Source: Methanomassiliicoccaceae archaeon UBA328
GTDB taxonomy: Archaea > Thermoplasmatota > Thermoplasmata > Methanomassiliicoccales > Methanomethylophilaceae
NCBI GenBank assembly: GCA_002506905.1
Contig: DAYM01000013.1
Coordinates: 141,174-191,422 of the forward strand
DNA: 50,249 nt
Direction: 5' to 3'
Of this stretch, positions 1-8,173 are shown in pieces. The translations under genes were made by a program, and so were the position numbers. Below the pieces are notes generated by a model. That model was given only the letters and a program-made list of their open reading frames with translations, searched no databases and had not been told where the DNA came from. Each line of letters starts with the position of its first letter. Position 1 is the stretch's first letter.

Positions 1-1244
1 ATGAGATCCACATACAGGGTTCATACAAGACCTCATCTGCAACCGTAGGTGCGGGAGAACTTGTTCTCAACTGTTACGATGAGGGCTTTGTGATCTCCAA
101 GATCACAACTGGTGTTAGTCATGTAGACAATAGCAGCAATATTACAACAAACGGTGGAATCATCACTCTTGGAAGCGAATTCGACACCGGAGATTACTCC
201 GTAGCTTTCGATATCGATATCGGAACCAGCACATCCAAGATCCCTGCAGTGATCAATATCGATGGTGTTGTAGATTATTCCGGAAAAATTACCTCAGTTT
301 CTAATCCTGATAAATCGTACCTGACACTCAATGTTACCGGAACACTCAACACAGTTGAAGATGCAGGTGTCGATGCTGACGGAATCTATGCAGTCGCAAA
401 CATTACCGGAACTCTCTACTCTGAGGTTCATTTCGGCGTATGCGAAATGTACGTTACAGGAACAGGATCTGTATCATTCGATGAGGATAATGGCGCTTAT
501 GTCTTCGTTAACGACAAACTCGTTTCCGGAACCGCAGCGACCGATGTCGAATCTGTTACGAACAACACAACTGTCAAAGCCGTCATAAACAGCGGCATTT
601 ACGCAGTTGTTTACGGAGATTACACTGCAGACAACATCAGCATCTACAAAGACGGCGGAAATAATAGCATAGAGTGCTCATCCACAGTCTACTATGTGCT
701 TGACAAATACAGCGCAACATATGTCTTCAAGACGCTCTTCGGTGCAGATGCTGTCAATCTTGACCTGACCGAGCCTGAATTCGAATCATATACATTCGAT
801 AGATGGTACGACAATGTCACCGGCGGTAACGATGTCGCATTAGAAGCTACGGCTACGATTGGAGATCACACAGCGGTCTACGGTTACACAACCATCAAGA
901 CCTTCACTGTCTCCTTCAGCTACAACAGCGACAACGGTGCATGGATCGTTGATGGAAACCGTCTCGGTACCAGTGGAACCCTCACTCTTGAGATCGGAAG
1001 TCACTCCGTTTCATACGTCGCAAACGACGGATACGAACTGAAGGACTACGCCATCTACGTCAACGGCGAAGCAATGACCGACGATTATGAACCTCAGAAC
1101 GGCGATGTCATCAAATTCACCGGAACGGTCGAACAGAAGTCGACCTCCGGCGGAATGGACCTGATAACGATCCTCCTGATCATCATTACCATCGTAATAG
1201 TGATCATGGCGATCATCATCGCCCTGAAGCTCATGAGAAGCTGA
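1..1244 (+). CDS. Adhesin-like surface protein, C-terminal part (cut by left edge)
   Basis: The reading frame is open from base 3 through the GTG at 90 to the TGA at 1242-1244, so the gene begins left of the window and the GTG is not a real start. The visible product is Ser/Thr/Asn/Gly-rich and beta-strand-like. An InlB-type (Listeria-Bacteroides) repeat with the core FDRWYDN lies near 780-830, followed by a module containing GSHSVSYVANDGYE. The last ~27 residues form one hydrophobic segment ending in KLMRS, an outside-facing C-terminal membrane anchor. The same C-terminal plan recurs in the protein at 3652-6294, so the two look paralogous. Role in attachment or envelope structure is inferred from composition and family only. 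Confidence 0.8.
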   Translation, partial: EIHIQGSYKTSSATVGAGELVLNCYDEGFVISKITTGVSHVDNSSNITTNGGIITLGSEFDTGDYSVAFDIDIGTSTSKIPAVINIDGVVDYSGKITSVSNPDKSYLTLNVTGTLNTVEDAGVDADGIYAVANITGTLYSEVHFGVCEMYVTGTGSVSFDEDNGAYVFVNDKLVSGTAATDVESVTNNTTVKAVINSGIYAVVYGDYTADNISIYKDGGNNSIECSSTVYYVLDKYSATYVFKTLFGADAVNLDLTEPEFESYTFDRWYDNVTGGNDVALEATATIGDHTAVYGYTTIKTFTVSFSYNSDNGAWIVDGNRLGTSGTLTLEIGSHSVSYVANDGYELKDYAIYVNGEAMTDDYEPQNGDVIKFTGTVEQKSTSGGMDLITILLIIITIVIVIMAIIIALKLMRS

Positions 1245-1287
1245 TCTGTGAAAGTAGTGGAATCATCCTTGAGCAGATAAAACCAAA

Positions 1288-1322
1288 CCGGGGCTTCAAA
1301 ACCCCTTCTTACCTTTATTTTT
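1288..1322 (+). terminator. Hairpin plus T-rich tract after the first surface-protein gene
   Basis: A GGGG (1290-1293) / CCCC (1302-1305) stem is followed by a T-rich run at about 1309-1322. It lies 45 bases after the stop at 1244. Archaea mainly use the T tract, so the hairpin may be incidental. Confidence 0.45.
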
Positions 1323-1500
1323 TCGTCATAACGAAACTATCTCGCTGTTCTCACTCATGCCGTCAATGACCTTCTGACTCAAAACCTCAAATAGTGATTT
1401 AAATCAAAACAGTATATTGAAGTCTGCAAAGGACACCGATGGCCGATACGGTCACAAAGAAGTGTTGTTGTCAGGCAATAATTACGGGAGGAAACCCGAA

Positions 1501-2436
1501 ATGAGAACTGCCGGTCCGGATTATGTAGAAATATCTGCAAAAATTTTCATCGACAGATTTGAGGCTGAGAACGACTGCAAGGTCCAAGGGGTACTTTTCA
1601 ATAAGTATATGCCCTCCTTCACAGGAATCTCAAAGAGAAAGGACATGATATCCGTCTCCCGCATTGCTGGTACAGATGGGGAGATGAGGTAGTCAGGTAC
1701 AATATGCCCTATCTGAATTGGGACCATGAATATGCTGCATACACCCAGGTTTCCTGGAGAGGAGAACCATCGGCTTCCGAAATATCATGATGATGAGATC
1801 ATATCGTACGCTTCCGAATATGCTGACGAATTCATCGACAAGTATTCCGGAGAGGAAGGGGCAGAACTTGCCATCGATGAGGTGTACGATCAGGCGCCCT
1901 TCAAATTCCAAAACGATTACAGATATCTCAGAGAATCCCTGAAGAATCTTAACAAAAATATGACCTCCATGTTCTCCAACATGAGCAATATCGTAGGTCC
2001 ATTGTTCGACACAGCAATGGAGAGTTCCCCTTCCGAATTCAGATCAATGAAAAATGAGAAGGAATTGTTCATATCGGTATTCAGGATGATGCTGGAAAAT
2101 GATGCTTCCGTCAGAGAGATATTCAATATTACCGAGGACTTCTGGTTCTATTTCTGTTACCATCTCAGGTTAAACAGGAAATGCCATGAGAACGTATCCA
2201 ATTCCACCCTTGATGTTTGGAGAGAAAAGATTCCGGAAGAAAAATATCAGTTCTGTCTCAGACTTCAAAGCTATGCCCATGAGTACGAATCAGAGTCCGA
2301 GGATCCCAATGTAAGATCATTGTGCAGGTCCTGGAAGAAGAACGATTCTGAATTGAATGACCTTCTGTCTTTGATCCCCGATGACGGAAGCGGCCTGGAA
2401 GAGTTTGTTCGCAGGGTAAGGAAGGGCGGGGAATGA
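1501..2436 (+). pseudogene. Unrecognised protein gene broken by two compensating frameshifts
   Basis: The ATG at 1501 has a good Shine-Dalgarno (GGGAGG about 10 bases upstream). Frame 1 codes well to about 1603 (ending GVLFNK). Coding character then moves to frame 3 from about 1605 to 1787, with residues such as VYALLHRNLKEKG, DIRLPHCWYRWGDEVV and YAAYTQVSWRGEPSASEIS. It returns to frame 1 (DDEIISYASEYADEF) and runs to the stop at 2436. One added A in the AA run near 1603 and one base removed near 1786 would restore a single product of about 310 residues. Read as it stands, frame 1 stops at a TAG at 1690 and an unrelated ATG at 1726 opens the rest. The aromatic-rich middle part and acidic, helical C-terminal part match no family I can name. 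Pseudogene, or an assembly error. Confidence 0.55.
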
Positions 2437-2632
2437 ACGACCGCCTGAGATCTGAACCCTCTATCATCTTGACTTGGATATTTACCAATTATTTGACCAT
2501 TTTTAGCTTCATACACATGCCTCAATATAACTGTCCGATGACTTCCGTAAAAACCTGAAATGATTAGATTCTTTAGAATGTCATTACATATAAGTTCCTA
2601 AAAAAACCAGTTTTATTGGCTCATTTATTGGC
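2437..2632. other. AT-rich intergenic stretch with a 12-bp tandem duplication
   Basis: No coding potential is seen. ATTGGCTCATTT is present twice head to tail (2615-2626 and 2627-2638), the second copy covering the stop codon of the minus-strand winged-helix ORF. The higher AT content than the flanking genes fits a degraded or transferred patch. Confidence 0.4.
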
Positions 2633-2818
2633 TCATTTTAGATGCCAATGTCTGCTTCTAGTACTTCCAACCCTCTCGATAATTCCATTCGATTTAAGAT
2701 ATAAAATGTGCCGTTTAATACTTGCAACAGACAAATTTAATTCAGATGACAATCCTTGATATGTAACTGAAGAATTAGATTTTTGATAATCTTGGTAAAT
2801 TTGTTTCTTTTTCATCAT
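2633..2818 (-). CDS. Small winged-helix DNA-binding protein (possibly a domain remnant)
   Basis: This ~61-residue protein has a helix-turn-helix (LSSELNLSVASIKRHILYLKSNGIIERVGS). It closely resembles the C-terminal winged-helix domain of RecG-like/AlbA_2 putative transcription regulators, whose pattern is GIIERVGSxxxGHW. The normal large N-terminal domain is absent, so this is either a stand-alone regulator or the surviving tail of a decayed gene. A TTG at 2824 is in frame, but the paired ATGs at 2818 and 2815 are likelier starts. The start region lies inside four 10-bp direct repeats, suggesting autoregulation. Base composition is clearly more AT-rich than the surroundings. Confidence 0.5.
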   Translation of the reverse strand: MMKKKQIYQDYQKSNSSVTYQGLSSELNLSVASIKRHILYLKSNGIIERVGSTRSRHWHLK

Positions 2819-2854
2819 ATACAATCATATTCAATCATATACGGTCATATTGAA
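2815..2854. repeat. Four 10-bp direct repeats at the winged-helix gene start
   Basis: TCATATACAA, TCATATTCAA, TCATATACGG and TCATATTGAA follow one another without spacers. The core TCATAT is invariant and the period is one helical turn, so a protein could bind all copies on one DNA face. The array overlaps the start codon of the minus-strand winged-helix ORF. An operator is inferred, not shown. Confidence 0.6.
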
Positions 2855-2924
2855 ATTGAGTAAATGTGTATACGACGGAAATGAATCAAACAATGATAGC
2901 TCTTTGAATATCTCTGGAATTCGT

Positions 2925-3395
2925 TTACCGATAATCGTTAATTTTGATCTTTCTAAACGCAAACGGCCTTTCTGCAGTTGAAAAATATCTCCGCCCCCAT
3001 CCAGCGGATCCCTTTAAATGGTTTACTCGGCTTTTCTCGATCTCCGCGCCCGGAGCATTCTTGCCGATGCTCTCGATACCGTTGAGGCATGAGGCTTTCG
3101 ATTTGTAACCCTGGGATGCGGCTATAACTTCGCCATTCATCGCTTTCAGCCTGAACCTGTAGTCCCCGGCCTTGTCCTTGTAGACCTCGAACTTCGGATG
3201 CGAAAGCACTTTGAAACCGTCCACGGTCTGATCCTCGACCTTGGACTTGCAGTTCTTCTTGATGCTGTCGATACCGTGTTTGCATGAACTTTCGTTCGCA
3301 TAGGTCTGCGAGGTGCATATGACCTGGCTGTTCGAAGCGAGAAGGTTGAACATGACGCCCCCGTCCTGTGTCGCCTTCATTATGAATTTGCCCAT
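2925..3395 (-). pseudogene. YegP-like DUF1508 protein with probable C-terminal frameshift
   Basis: The product starting MGKFIMKATQDGG carries two tandem DUF1508 repeats. Each has a core of the type F.L.A.NG.VI..SQ.Y.....C..GI.SI.KN, as in bacterial YegP. The start at 3395 is chosen because the family begins with this short strand; an in-frame ATG lies 24 bases upstream. The family is normally about 110 residues. Here the frame runs on for a low-quality tail of about 35 residues to 2925. Removing one base from the four-T run at 3032-3035 (AAAA on the coding strand) gives the ending AEIEKAE and a TAA at 3023-3025, a normal length of 123 residues. So the gene has probably suffered a one-base insertion that lengthens the product without destroying the domains. 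The biochemical role of the family is not established. Confidence 0.65.
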
Positions 3396-3592
3396 TTGAA
3401 CACCATCGGAATTAAACACGTTTTATGTGGCTATAAAGGTTTTGTCTGAGTGGTTATTGTCCCGTTCAATCTACCCGTTTCCGGATGTTGTCAAAACAGT
3501 CTGTCTTTCTCACAGATAATTAATAATCCGAGATGTACCAGACACAGATTCTCATAACTCCTTTTCTGCTCTCGCATACGCGCGCGCCTGTC

Positions 3593-3651
3593 TAAACATT
3601 AAATACTGTCAAAGGATACCAAAAGCAGGCGCAGCCTAAAGAGGGAATGAC
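3593..3651 (+). promoter_or_regulatory. Promoter and ribosome-binding site of the 880-aa surface protein
   Basis: An AT-rich box (TAAACATTAAATAC, about 3593-3606) lies about 45 bases before the ATG at 3652, fitting an archaeal TATA element with a short leader. AGAGGG ends about 7 bases before the start codon and serves as Shine-Dalgarno. Confidence 0.5.
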
Positions 3652-6294
3652 ATGAAGCTCGGGAGTATTTCGAAAGGGAACGCAGCTATCGCTGCATTTG
3701 CCTTCATAGCGGTTTTCATGATGCTGTTCGCAGGCATATGCACAGACGATCAATCATCGGATGCGATAGTGGTCGACAAGATGACGATCGAGGAAGGCGA
3801 TTCATACTCCGAGGATATCACCATCACCAACTGTTTCATCGTCGAAGGAACATATTCAGGTACCCTCACCCTCAGGAACGGCAGCACCGATGTCGTCTCC
3901 ATCGAATTCTCTTCCGTATCGGGATTCGAAGCATACGTCAATTCCGGCAGCCCGTACATCATCGGCGACCTTACATCAGGAACATCCACCGGATCGTTCG
4001 AAGTGATCTCCGGATCGATGACCCTCGGAAACGGTTCCGACGGTTTCACCGGAATGGTCACCGGCGATTCCGGTAAAGCGGAGTTCAGCAGCATCGTCGG
4101 AGTCGTTGCAAGTTTGAATGATTCGGAACTCATCATAAGCGGAGACGCATCCGCAGCCGCGGATGTCGGATTCGGAGCGATCGCTTCTTTGGAACTTTCG
4201 GCTTCCAGCCCATACACAGGTGACGAGACGATCGCCATCAGCGGAACGCTCAGCAACGAGACCCTGGGGAACAGCATGGAGGTCATCTCCAAGAGTTCCG
4301 ATGTCTATCAGCTCAGAGGCACTCTGAACTACATCGACCGTAACGGCGGTTCCGCCGCGGGCATCCTCTTCGAGATGATCGTCGGAGACCTCAACGAATG
4401 CACCCATGCGATCATTGTCAGTACATCGTCCGCCGTTACCACAAGCAACACAATCATTTCCCTGGGAGGAGACAAGTATCTCGTGTGCATCCAGTCCGGA
4501 ATGGACGAGAGCATCGTCATCGGCGGAAAGACCATAAGTTTCGCGGGATTGGTCATGGGTGACGAATCCACATCGATAACGGCATCCCTCACCGGATGCG
4601 TAGGAACAATAGATATCATCGATGATACGATCGTCGGTGATCTCATCGTAGGACCTTCCGTCGGAATGTACGTCGAGAAAGGTTCCGAAATGATGTTCCT
4701 GTCCTCTTCCGATCTTATCATCGAAGGAAGTCTGTTCGTCAGCGGAACAGCGGATATGACGGATGTCGGCTCGGTCACAACGCAATTCGCGGTCGACGAG
4801 AGCGGCGAGGTCCTCGAGGACGGTGTCATAATGTCCCACGGTTCTGTGACAATATCGTCCGGTAATACCTCGAACATCCACGGCGTTTACTACACAAGCG
4901 GTTCCGACCGCATATACACAACACTCGCCACGGCCATGAACAAGCAGAGCGACGGTAAGGTCTACATCAACGGATCGTTCGTTCAGACCGCTTCAATGAC
5001 TATAAGCTCCGGTCTCACAGTCATCAACAGCGGAACACTGTACGTCGATTCGGATGTCAAGATGGTCAACAACGGAACCTTCGTCAACAGCACATCCTCG
5101 TCCGGACTCGTCGTCACATACGACGGACAGTTCAACAGCAGTTCCGTTTCTATCAATAACAACGGATATGTCATGGCATACGGACTCTTTGTCAACAAGG
5201 GCTCTTTCAGTTCCAAGGCATACGTCGATATCAGCAATTACAATAACACGACCACCAAGCTGGCATGTCTGCCGGTCATGCTGGAAAACATCTCGTCCGG
5301 AGATCTCACCCTGTACAGGGATGTGGAGATCGCCAAGGATGCGACACTTCCGTCCAGGGTCACTCTGTACGTCATGGGAGAGAACGACCTGGTTGTCGGT
5401 TCCGATGCAACGTTCACCGTGAACGGAACACTCAACATTCAATCCACTGCGGTAATAGAAGGTACAATGTCCGTATCCGGAACACTCACCGTCACTTCCG
5501 GAGGATCGGTCACCGCGAACGGAACGCTTGCGGTCTCCGGCTCTCTTGGGAATGAAGGAACCGTCGCGATTGAAGGCACCCTTCTGATAGGGTCCGCACC
5601 TTCCCGTCTTCCCTACACCAACAACACCGAGGTGTCCGGAGAGATCGGTCTGGGTTCCGCAGCCATTGCGATAGTCTACGGAAAGAGCGGTATCGATGCA
5701 TCGAAGGTCCTCGGATACACGAGTTCCACCGTCTTCAGATTCGAGAGCAGCGTCTACGTCACGGAATATACCAGCGCCTCGGATGTGAAGATCGTTCTCC
5801 TCACTCCGAAGATCATCGGAAAGGGATTCGCCCAGTGGCTAGACTCCGACGGCGACAGCATTCAGGGAGTGCATTACGTCGGAGATTATTCTGCGGTCTA
5901 CGCAGATATCAACACCTCGACATACACAGTCACCCTCGCCGAGAACGAAGGCATCAGCTGGATACTCGACGACGTCACCGACTACGGACACGGAGGAGAT
6001 GTGACCGTCGCATACGGAAGCCATTATCTCACGATCGTGGTGGAGGACGGTTACACCGGAACACCCACTATCCTCAGGATAACGTCCACCGGAAGTCAGG
6101 TCGTCGAACAGGGAACCGAGTTCATGATCGTCGAGGACTGTGAGTTCAAGGTCGAAGGCGTTTACATCAGCAACGGAGATTCCGATAACGGATTGATCAC
6201 GATACTGAGTGTCATAATCGTCGCCGCTCTTGCGTTGATCGCCGTGATGACCTTCCTTCTGATAAGGAAGAAGCACAGGCAGACCGAAGAGTGA
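3652..6294 (+). CDS. Large adhesin-like surface protein with signal peptide and C-terminal anchor
   Basis: This 880-residue protein has an N-terminal signal or anchor segment (residues ~8-28, AAIAAFAFIAVFMMLFAGI). Its long extracellular body is built from short Ser/Thr/Gly/Val-rich beta repeats. Residues ~580-640 hold repeated VNGTL, VSGTLTVTSGG and VEGTLLIG-like strands typical of a right-handed beta-solenoid. An InlB-like segment follows (FAQWLDSDGD, YSAVYADI), then a module with YGSHYLTIVVEDGYT. A transmembrane helix (~848-870) precedes a basic RKKHRQTEE tail. The layout after the solenoid matches the left-edge protein. It should sit on the outer face of the single membrane; binding to host or neighbours is inferred. 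No catalytic motif is seen. Large antisense ORFs across it are composition artefacts. Confidence 0.85.
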   Translation: MKLGSISKGNAAIAAFAFIAVFMMLFAGICTDDQSSDAIVVDKMTIEEGDSYSEDITITNCFIVEGTYSGTLTLRNGSTDVVSIEFSSVSGFEAYVNSGSPYIIGDLTSGTSTGSFEVISGSMTLGNGSDGFTGMVTGDSGKAEFSSIVGVVASLNDSELIISGDASAAADVGFGAIASLELSASSPYTGDETIAISGTLSNETLGNSMEVISKSSDVYQLRGTLNYIDRNGGSAAGILFEMIVGDLNECTHAIIVSTSSAVTTSNTIISLGGDKYLVCIQSGMDESIVIGGKTISFAGLVMGDESTSITASLTGCVGTIDIIDDTIVGDLIVGPSVGMYVEKGSEMMFLSSSDLIIEGSLFVSGTADMTDVGSVTTQFAVDESGEVLEDGVIMSHGSVTISSGNTSNIHGVYYTSGSDRIYTTLATAMNKQSDGKVYINGSFVQTASMTISSGLTVINSGTLYVDSDVKMVNNGTFVNSTSSSGLVVTYDGQFNSSSVSINNNGYVMAYGLFVNKGSFSSKAYVDISNYNNTTTKLACLPVMLENISSGDLTLYRDVEIAKDATLPSRVTLYVMGENDLVVGSDATFTVNGTLNIQSTAVIEGTMSVSGTLTVTSGGSVTANGTLAVSGSLGNEGTVAIEGTLLIGSAPSRLPYTNNTEVSGEIGLGSAAIAIVYGKSGIDASKVLGYTSSTVFRFESSVYVTEYTSASDVKIVLLTPKIIGKGFAQWLDSDGDSIQGVHYVGDYSAVYADINTSTYTVTLAENEGISWILDDVTDYGHGGDVTVAYGSHYLTIVVEDGYTGTPTILRITSTGSQVVEQGTEFMIVEDCEFKVEGVYISNGDSDNGLITILSVIIVAALALIAVMTFLLIRKKHRQTEE

Positions 6295-6319
6295 GTGTCT
6301 TTCAAAAACCCTTCAATTT

Positions 6320-6364
6320 CGATCCTTTTGCCGTAGGCAGAAGGATCGATCATATCTCTTTTTT
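6320..6364 (+). terminator. Terminator of the 880-aa surface-protein gene
   Basis: A long stem CGATCCTTTTGCC / GGCAGAAGGATCG (6320-6347, one mismatched pair) with a three-base loop is followed by a T-rich run at 6357-6364, 26 bases after the stop codon. Confidence 0.65.
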
Positions 6365-6508
6365 CAGGAAATTTTCCAATGAGCAGCATATGATGCCCCT
6401 GTCGGTCACGCCTTCATAGATCCCCGGTTCCGGCATCACGAGGTATTTGGGAAAGTTGTCATCGATGTATTCCGGGCTGCAGAGTTCACGGTCTCTTGTT
6501 TTTGCCAT
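6350..6508 (-). CDS. Hypothetical 52-residue protein (uncertain)
   Basis: Read from the ATG at 6508, this short ORF encodes a product beginning MAKTRDREL and ending LENFLKKEI, with Pro/Tyr-rich middle residues (FPKYLVMPEPGIYEG). The longer frame to 6733 overlaps hemD and looks non-coding. No Shine-Dalgarno is clear. A perfect palindrome, CTGTGC-GCTG-GCACAG (6511-6526), sits directly before the ATG. It also overlaps the T tract of the preceding terminator. No family recognised; it could be a chance ORF. Confidence 0.3.
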   Translation of the reverse strand: MAKTRDRELCSPEYIDDNFPKYLVMPEPGIYEGVTDRGIICCSLENFLKKEI

Positions 6509-6653
6509 ATCTGTGCGCTGGCACAGTTGAATGTACAGTCTGTTCCCATTCTCTTGCAAATAGCAATATGCAGATCTTATGTTGATGTAGGCGATATTGT
6601 TGTTTCTAATGAAGAAGTAAACTGTCCCAAAAAAATGGGAGAAAAAAAGAGGT
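6509..6653. other. Intergenic: palindrome and end of the hem operon
   Basis: No further gene is seen. On the minus strand, T7 tracts and a small CCCA/TGGG hairpin (6626-6649) directly follow the hemD stop and probably terminate the long operon. Confidence 0.5.
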
Positions 6654-7433
6654 TTATTCTTCGCTGTCTCTGACAGCGATGAGCATATCTTCGAAGGTAG
6701 TCTTCTCGGGTACGATGTCCGGAGCGCGTCCAAGCATCGTGAGCTTCACCGAGGTAGGCCTTCCGATGGCGGCGACCTTCCTCTTGGACAGGATCTTCAT
6801 GCACTCGTCCTTGCCGTACTCTCCCTCCATCAATGAAAGGAACGATTCTGCGGACATGGGACTGGTGAATCCGATGACGTCTATGCTTCCGTCCTTAAGG
6901 CCTTCGAATATGTTCTTCAGTTCGGGCGTTATACCGACCTTTCTCAGTCTGTACGATGCGAACTCGATGACGTTGGCCCCCTCTTCGAGAAGCCCTTCTT
7001 TCAGAACTGCGGAGCCGCTGTCCGAACGTACCAGCATGACATTTTTGCCTTCGACCTTTCCGTCCAGGGCTTTCACGATGCCATATGAGCTGTAATCGAA
7101 CACGGGCATGATGTCGTGGTTCAGACCTCCGATGCTCTTCAGCATCTTCGCGGTGTACGGACCTATCGCGACCAGGACCTTTCCGGTGAAGAGCTTTCTG
7201 AACTTATCCGCTCCGAATCTCTGGACGCATTTCTCGATCGCGGTTCCCGAGCCGAACACGGCATAATCCACATTGCCGGATGAGAGCGTCTTCTCGGCGT
7301 TCTCGTACTCAATGTCATCCCCTTTGAGTATCTCCAGGGACGGTGCCGCCATCGCCCTCATTCCGAGGGATTCCGCAAGTCCGATCGAATCGTCGATCTT
7401 GTCTGCGGGCCTGGTAAAGGCGACGGTGATCAT
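6654..7433 (-). CDS. hemD: Uroporphyrinogen-III synthase
   Basis: Closes and inverts ring D of hydroxymethylbilane to give uroporphyrinogen III, the last common precursor of F430 and cobamides. The 259-residue product has the expected two-lobed HemD layout: an N-terminal FTRP motif, then VDYAVFGSGTAIEKC, KVLVAIGPYTAKML, a hinge near residue 120, and the C-terminal signatures DVIGFTSPMSAESF and KVAAIGRPTSVKL. HemD is poorly conserved overall, but the operon position removes doubt. It is the last gene of the operon. Its ATG overlaps the cobA stop by four bases (ATGA, 7430-7433), so translational coupling is likely. Confidence 0.92.
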   Translation of the reverse strand: MITVAFTRPADKIDDSIGLAESLGMRAMAAPSLEILKGDDIEYENAEKTLSSGNVDYAVFGSGTAIEKCVQRFGADKFRKLFTGKVLVAIGPYTAKMLKSIGGLNHDIMPVFDYSSYGIVKALDGKVEGKNVMLVRSDSGSAVLKEGLLEEGANVIEFASYRLRKVGITPELKNIFEGLKDGSIDVIGFTSPMSAESFLSLMEGEYGKDECMKILSKRKVAAIGRPTSVKLTMLGRAPDIVPEKTTFEDMLIAVRDSEE

Positions 7434-8173
7434 CTCAGGTCCCCCAGCGTATCGTGAAGTGTTGCCACACTTCCTATGACCATGATTCCGGGAGCTTTCA
7501 AACCCTTATCGTCAATCGTCTTTTTCATATCCGCAACGGTGGTCCTCTCGATCCTCTGTCTGGGTGTGGAACCCTCGGTGATGACCGCAGCTTCCGTATT
7601 CGGAGGCATTCCGCCCGCGATGAGTTCCGACGAGATGTATCCCGCGTTTCCGATACCCATAAGGATGACCAAGGTACCGTGTCCGTTGACCAGGCTCCTC
7701 CAGTCTATCCTGTCCTTTCCGCGGTCATCTTTCTCATGACCGGTAAGGAAGGTCACCAGCGGTGTGTGGTCCCTGTGCGTCACGGGTATTCCTGCAAGTT
7801 CCGGGACCGAGATCGTAGAGGATATTCCGGGCACTACGTGCACTTCCAATCCCGCTTTCTTCAGCTCTTCAGCTTCCTCGGCTCCCCTTCCGAACATGAA
7901 CGGGTCTCCGCCTTTCAGACGTACGACCAGTTTTCCCTCAGATGCGAGTTCTACCAGTTTTGCGTTCGTCTGGTCCTGGGTCAGGGTGTGGTTGCCGCTC
8001 CTCTTTCCCGCGTCGATGAGTTCCGCATCCTTCCTGCATTCTTTCAGAAGTTCGTGGTTGGCCAGTGCGTCGTAGACGACCACATCCGCCTTCCTGAGAA
8101 GTTCCAATCCTTTGACGGTGAACAGTCCCGGATCTCCCGGTCCCGCACCTACAAGGTAAACGGCTCCTGTCAT
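7430..8173 (-). CDS. cobA: Uroporphyrinogen-III C-methyltransferase (SUMT)
   Basis: Transfers two methyl groups from SAM to C2 and C7 of uroporphyrinogen III, giving precorrin-2. This commits the pathway to sirohydrochlorin, F430 and cobamides. The 247-residue single-domain protein shows the family's N-terminal VYLVGAGPGDPGLFTVKG, then DALANHELL, VRLKGGDPFMFGRGAEEAEEL and VVPGISS motifs and the C-terminal GTLVILMGI. It lacks the fused dehydrogenase domain of CysG; that activity is the separate sirC product in this operon. It overlaps hemC by ATGA (8170-8173) and hemD by ATGA. Confidence 0.96.
   Translation of the reverse strand: MTGAVYLVGAGPGDPGLFTVKGLELLRKADVVVYDALANHELLKECRKDAELIDAGKRSGNHTLTQDQTNAKLVELASEGKLVVRLKGGDPFMFGRGAEEAEELKKAGLEVHVVPGISSTISVPELAGIPVTHRDHTPLVTFLTGHEKDDRGKDRIDWRSLVNGHGTLVILMGIGNAGYISSELIAGGMPPNTEAAVITEGSTPRQRIERTTVADMKKTIDDKGLKAPGIMVIGSVATLHDTLGDLR

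Noticed and set aside
1417..1725. Pyrrolysine read-through of the TAG at 1690-1692
   Set aside because: Members of this order can decode UAG as pyrrolysine, but reading on gives only seven codons before a TGA, and the better coding signal here is in frame 3.
3750..6276. Long minus-strand ORFs (up to 301 codons) opposite the 880-aa surface protein
   Set aside because: They mirror a Ser/Thr-rich repetitive gene, have odd composition and no ribosome sites; the plus-strand gene has signal peptide, anchor and terminator.
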